64,000 bases of DNA from JAPKZH01 sp964537875 (GTDB taxonomy: Bacteria > Acidobacteriota > Aminicenantia > Aminicenantales > UBA4085): NCBI GenBank assembly GCA_964537875.1, contig CAZIDN010000009.1:1-64000 (forward strand), in the 5' to 3' direction. A program made the translations under genes and the position numbers. Below, piece by piece: positions 62,520-64,000 of this stretch; within the stretch, counting starts at the first letter, position 1; each line of letters begins with the position of its first letter. The notes below the pieces were generated by a model, which saw only the letters and a list, made by a program, of their open reading frames with translations, made no database searches and was not told the DNA's origin.

Positions 62520-62628
62520 GAGTCCTCCTCTATTAGGATTACGAAAAAAGGGGTGGGGTGGTTCTATCTTTTTCCCCAACGTGCTATTTTTGGGAGCTAA
62601 AACAAAAGATAGAAGCGTCCGCATTTTT

Positions 62629-63888
62629 TTATTGATCCGCAAACGGTTGGTCGATAGACACGGCTTCCATACCGCCCAGGAAGCGGCTGCCGTTTTCCGT
62701 GACGACCATGCAGTCCTCGGTCCGGACGCCGAATTCTCCGTAGATGTAGATTCCAGGCTCGTTGCTGAAGGTCATGCCGGGCAGGAGCTTCAGCATGTTG
62801 CCCTTCACGAGATAGGGATATTCATGCCCTTCCACCCCGATGCCGTGGCCGACCCTGTGGGCAAAATATTTATAGCCGGGCCCGTAGCCCGCCTCTTCGA
62901 CGACCTTGCGGGCGGCGGCATCCACATCTTCGCAGCGGACGCCCGGCCGTGCCGCCCGCAGCGCCGCCGTCTGCGCTTTTTTGACGATGTCCCAGACAGC
63001 CCGCTGCCGATCCGTCGGCTTACCGAGAACGACGGTCCGGGTCACATCCGACCGAAAACCCTCGACGCCGCAGCCGCCGTCGACCATGACCACATCGCCG
63101 TCGCGAAGTGTTCGCGGGACTCTCGACCCGTGCGGAAAAGCCGTGCCGGCGCCGAACTGAGGCCCCCCGCCCCCGCTCGCTCCCATCTTCGAATGGGCGC
63201 TGCTGATGAGAGCCGACAGATCGCGCTGACTCATGCCTTCCCGGAGCTGTTTGAATCCTTCCCGGTAGGCCAGCTTGGTGATCTTGTTGGCCAGGTCCAT
63301 ATAGGCGATTTCCTTTTCCGTTTTCGTGCCCCGGCAGCCCTCTGTGACGACCGCGCCGTCGACCAGTTCCAGCCCCGGAGCGTCCCGGCCGATTCCGAAA
63401 TAGACAAACGCGCTGGTGGACGGATTGATGCCCAGGCGTCCGCTTCCGACGCCCAGATCCTTCATGATTCCGGCGATGAGCTTATAGGGGCTTTCATGCT
63501 CCTCCCAGACGCGTATTTGCTGGCCGGGTGGGATGAGCTCTTCGGCCCGCTCAAGCTCAAAGGCCGGGCAGACCCAGACGGGACTTCCTTTGCGGCCGAC
63601 CAGGGCGCCGAAGGTCCGCTCGCTGGTCCCCCAGCCGACCGTCGTGAAATAGACCAGGTTCGTGCTGCCGGTCAAAAACAATCCGTCGACCTTGTGGGCA
63701 GCCATCAATCCTCTGGCTTTCTCCAGCCGTGCTTCGTAATCTTCGGGCGCCAAGGGCTTGACTCCAGCCGTCATGTTTTCCAGCTTGGCCATTTCCGCCG
63801 CGGGCTCCTGCGAAAAAATATTTCTCACAAAGCCGAACGTCGCGATGGAAAGGCCTCCGATCTTTAAAAAATGCCGGCGAGATGCCAT
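62629..63888 (-). CDS. Tat-exported M24 family aminopeptidase (Xaa-Pro peptidase-like)
   Basis: This 419-residue protein has a twin-arginine type signal (SRRHFLKIGGLSIATFG). A creatinase-like N-terminal domain is followed by the pita-bread catalytic domain with all five metal ligands visible: D and D in MVDGGCGVEGFRSDVTRT, H in RVGHGIGVEGHE, E in SNEPGIY and E in VRTEDCM. It should remove N-terminal residues before proline, outside the cytoplasm. ATG at 63888 has AGGAG 8 bases upstream; the open frame continues to 63957. The M28 gene follows 109 bases downstream, probably in one operon. Confidence 0.9.
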   Translation of the reverse strand: MASRRHFLKIGGLSIATFGFVRNIFSQEPAAEMAKLENMTAGVKPLAPEDYEARLEKARGLMAAHKVDGLFLTGSTNLVYFTTVGWGTSERTFGALVGRKGSPVWVCPAFELERAEELIPPGQQIRVWEEHESPYKLIAGIMKDLGVGSGRLGINPSTSAFVYFGIGRDAPGLELVDGAVVTEGCRGTKTEKEIAYMDLANKITKLAYREGFKQLREGMSQRDLSALISSAHSKMGASGGGGPQFGAGTAFPHGSRVPRTLRDGDVVMVDGGCGVEGFRSDVTRTVVLGKPTDRQRAVWDIVKKAQTAALRAARPGVRCEDVDAAARKVVEEAGYGPGYKYFAHRVGHGIGVEGHEYPYLVKGNMLKLLPGMTFSNEPGIYIYGEFGVRTEDCMVVTENGSRFLGGMEAVSIDQPFADQ

Positions 63889-64000
63889 GTGTCGACTCCT
63901 TTGAGTGGGGGCGAGAAAAATGGATGGGAAAGGCCGCCCATCTTTAAAAATTCTCATAGACAGGTCTTAAACGTATATCACCGGCAACACTTGATGTCAA

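Noticed and set aside
60936..63867. Plus-strand frames of 511 and 506 residues
   Set aside because: They run opposite the M28 and M24 peptidase genes, whose catalytic residues are all visible; the frames have shadow-like composition.
1..64000. tRNA or rRNA genes
   Set aside because: No cloverleaf-like segment with GGTTCRANYCC and a matching acceptor stem was seen; the GGTCGAACC near 56541 belongs to a hairpin repeat.

Overview
The window looks like a chromosomal segment of a Gram-negative, probably Acidobacteria-like or Candidatus Aminicenantes-like bacterium. I infer this from three proteins of the VWFA-related Acidobacterial type, two Tat-exported DUF362 proteins, RND and TolC machinery (so an outer membrane), a monoheme cytochrome-porin, secreted GH38, M24 and M28 enzymes, and many GGGGTC...GACCCC hairpins between genes. 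Most genes are moderately GC-rich. The first ~360 bases are more AT-rich and carry two small accessory genes. I see no rRNA, tRNA, CRISPR array or transposase gene.

Layout. 1-356: end of a small accessory operon (minus strand). 565-16446: one long minus-strand export operon: ABC ATPase, ABC permease with a peptidase-like domain, TolC, periplasmic adaptor, RND permease, an RND permease fused to an ABC ATPase, and an ABC-2 permease. 16897-19877: a Tat-exported DUF362 protein convergent with an aldehyde dehydrogenase. 20045-22654: a pentaheme cytochrome c followed by a Cyc2-like cytochrome-porin fusion. 22709-26408: an exported glutamate-racemase-like protein, then a sigma factor / HEAT-repeat anti-sigma / small exported protein / DUF4097 operon. 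26618-33967: GH38 alpha-mannosidase, an enolase-superfamily enzyme, a DapB-like dehydrogenase and two glycosyltransferases. 34018-35352: a DUF362 gene bracketed by two hairpin repeats. 35384-35895: a BrnT/BrnA toxin-antitoxin pair.

35969-46547 is the most unusual region. It holds three secreted VWFA-related proteins and four members of an unrecognised secreted partner family (one frameshifted), all on the minus strand. Two vWA-partner cassettes form an apparent tandem duplication of about 3.4 kb, with a related hairpin at each boundary. Each cassette has the same sigma-54 type promoter upstream. 47105-54478: a TolC protein, a radical SAM/SPASM protein, a membrane GT-C glycosyltransferase, a polyprenyl-phosphate glycosyltransferase and a decayed second GT-C copy. 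54438-56512: tsaD and mtnA, overlapping. 56892-60342: an MgtA-like P-type ATPase and a Phd/VapC toxin-antitoxin pair. 60357-63888: M28 and Tat-exported M24 peptidases.

Best candidates for something not yet described: the sigma-54-controlled vWA/partner cassettes, the RND-ABC fusion inside a mixed ABC/RND operon, and the cytochrome-porin module. All assignments come from reading motifs; no database search was run.
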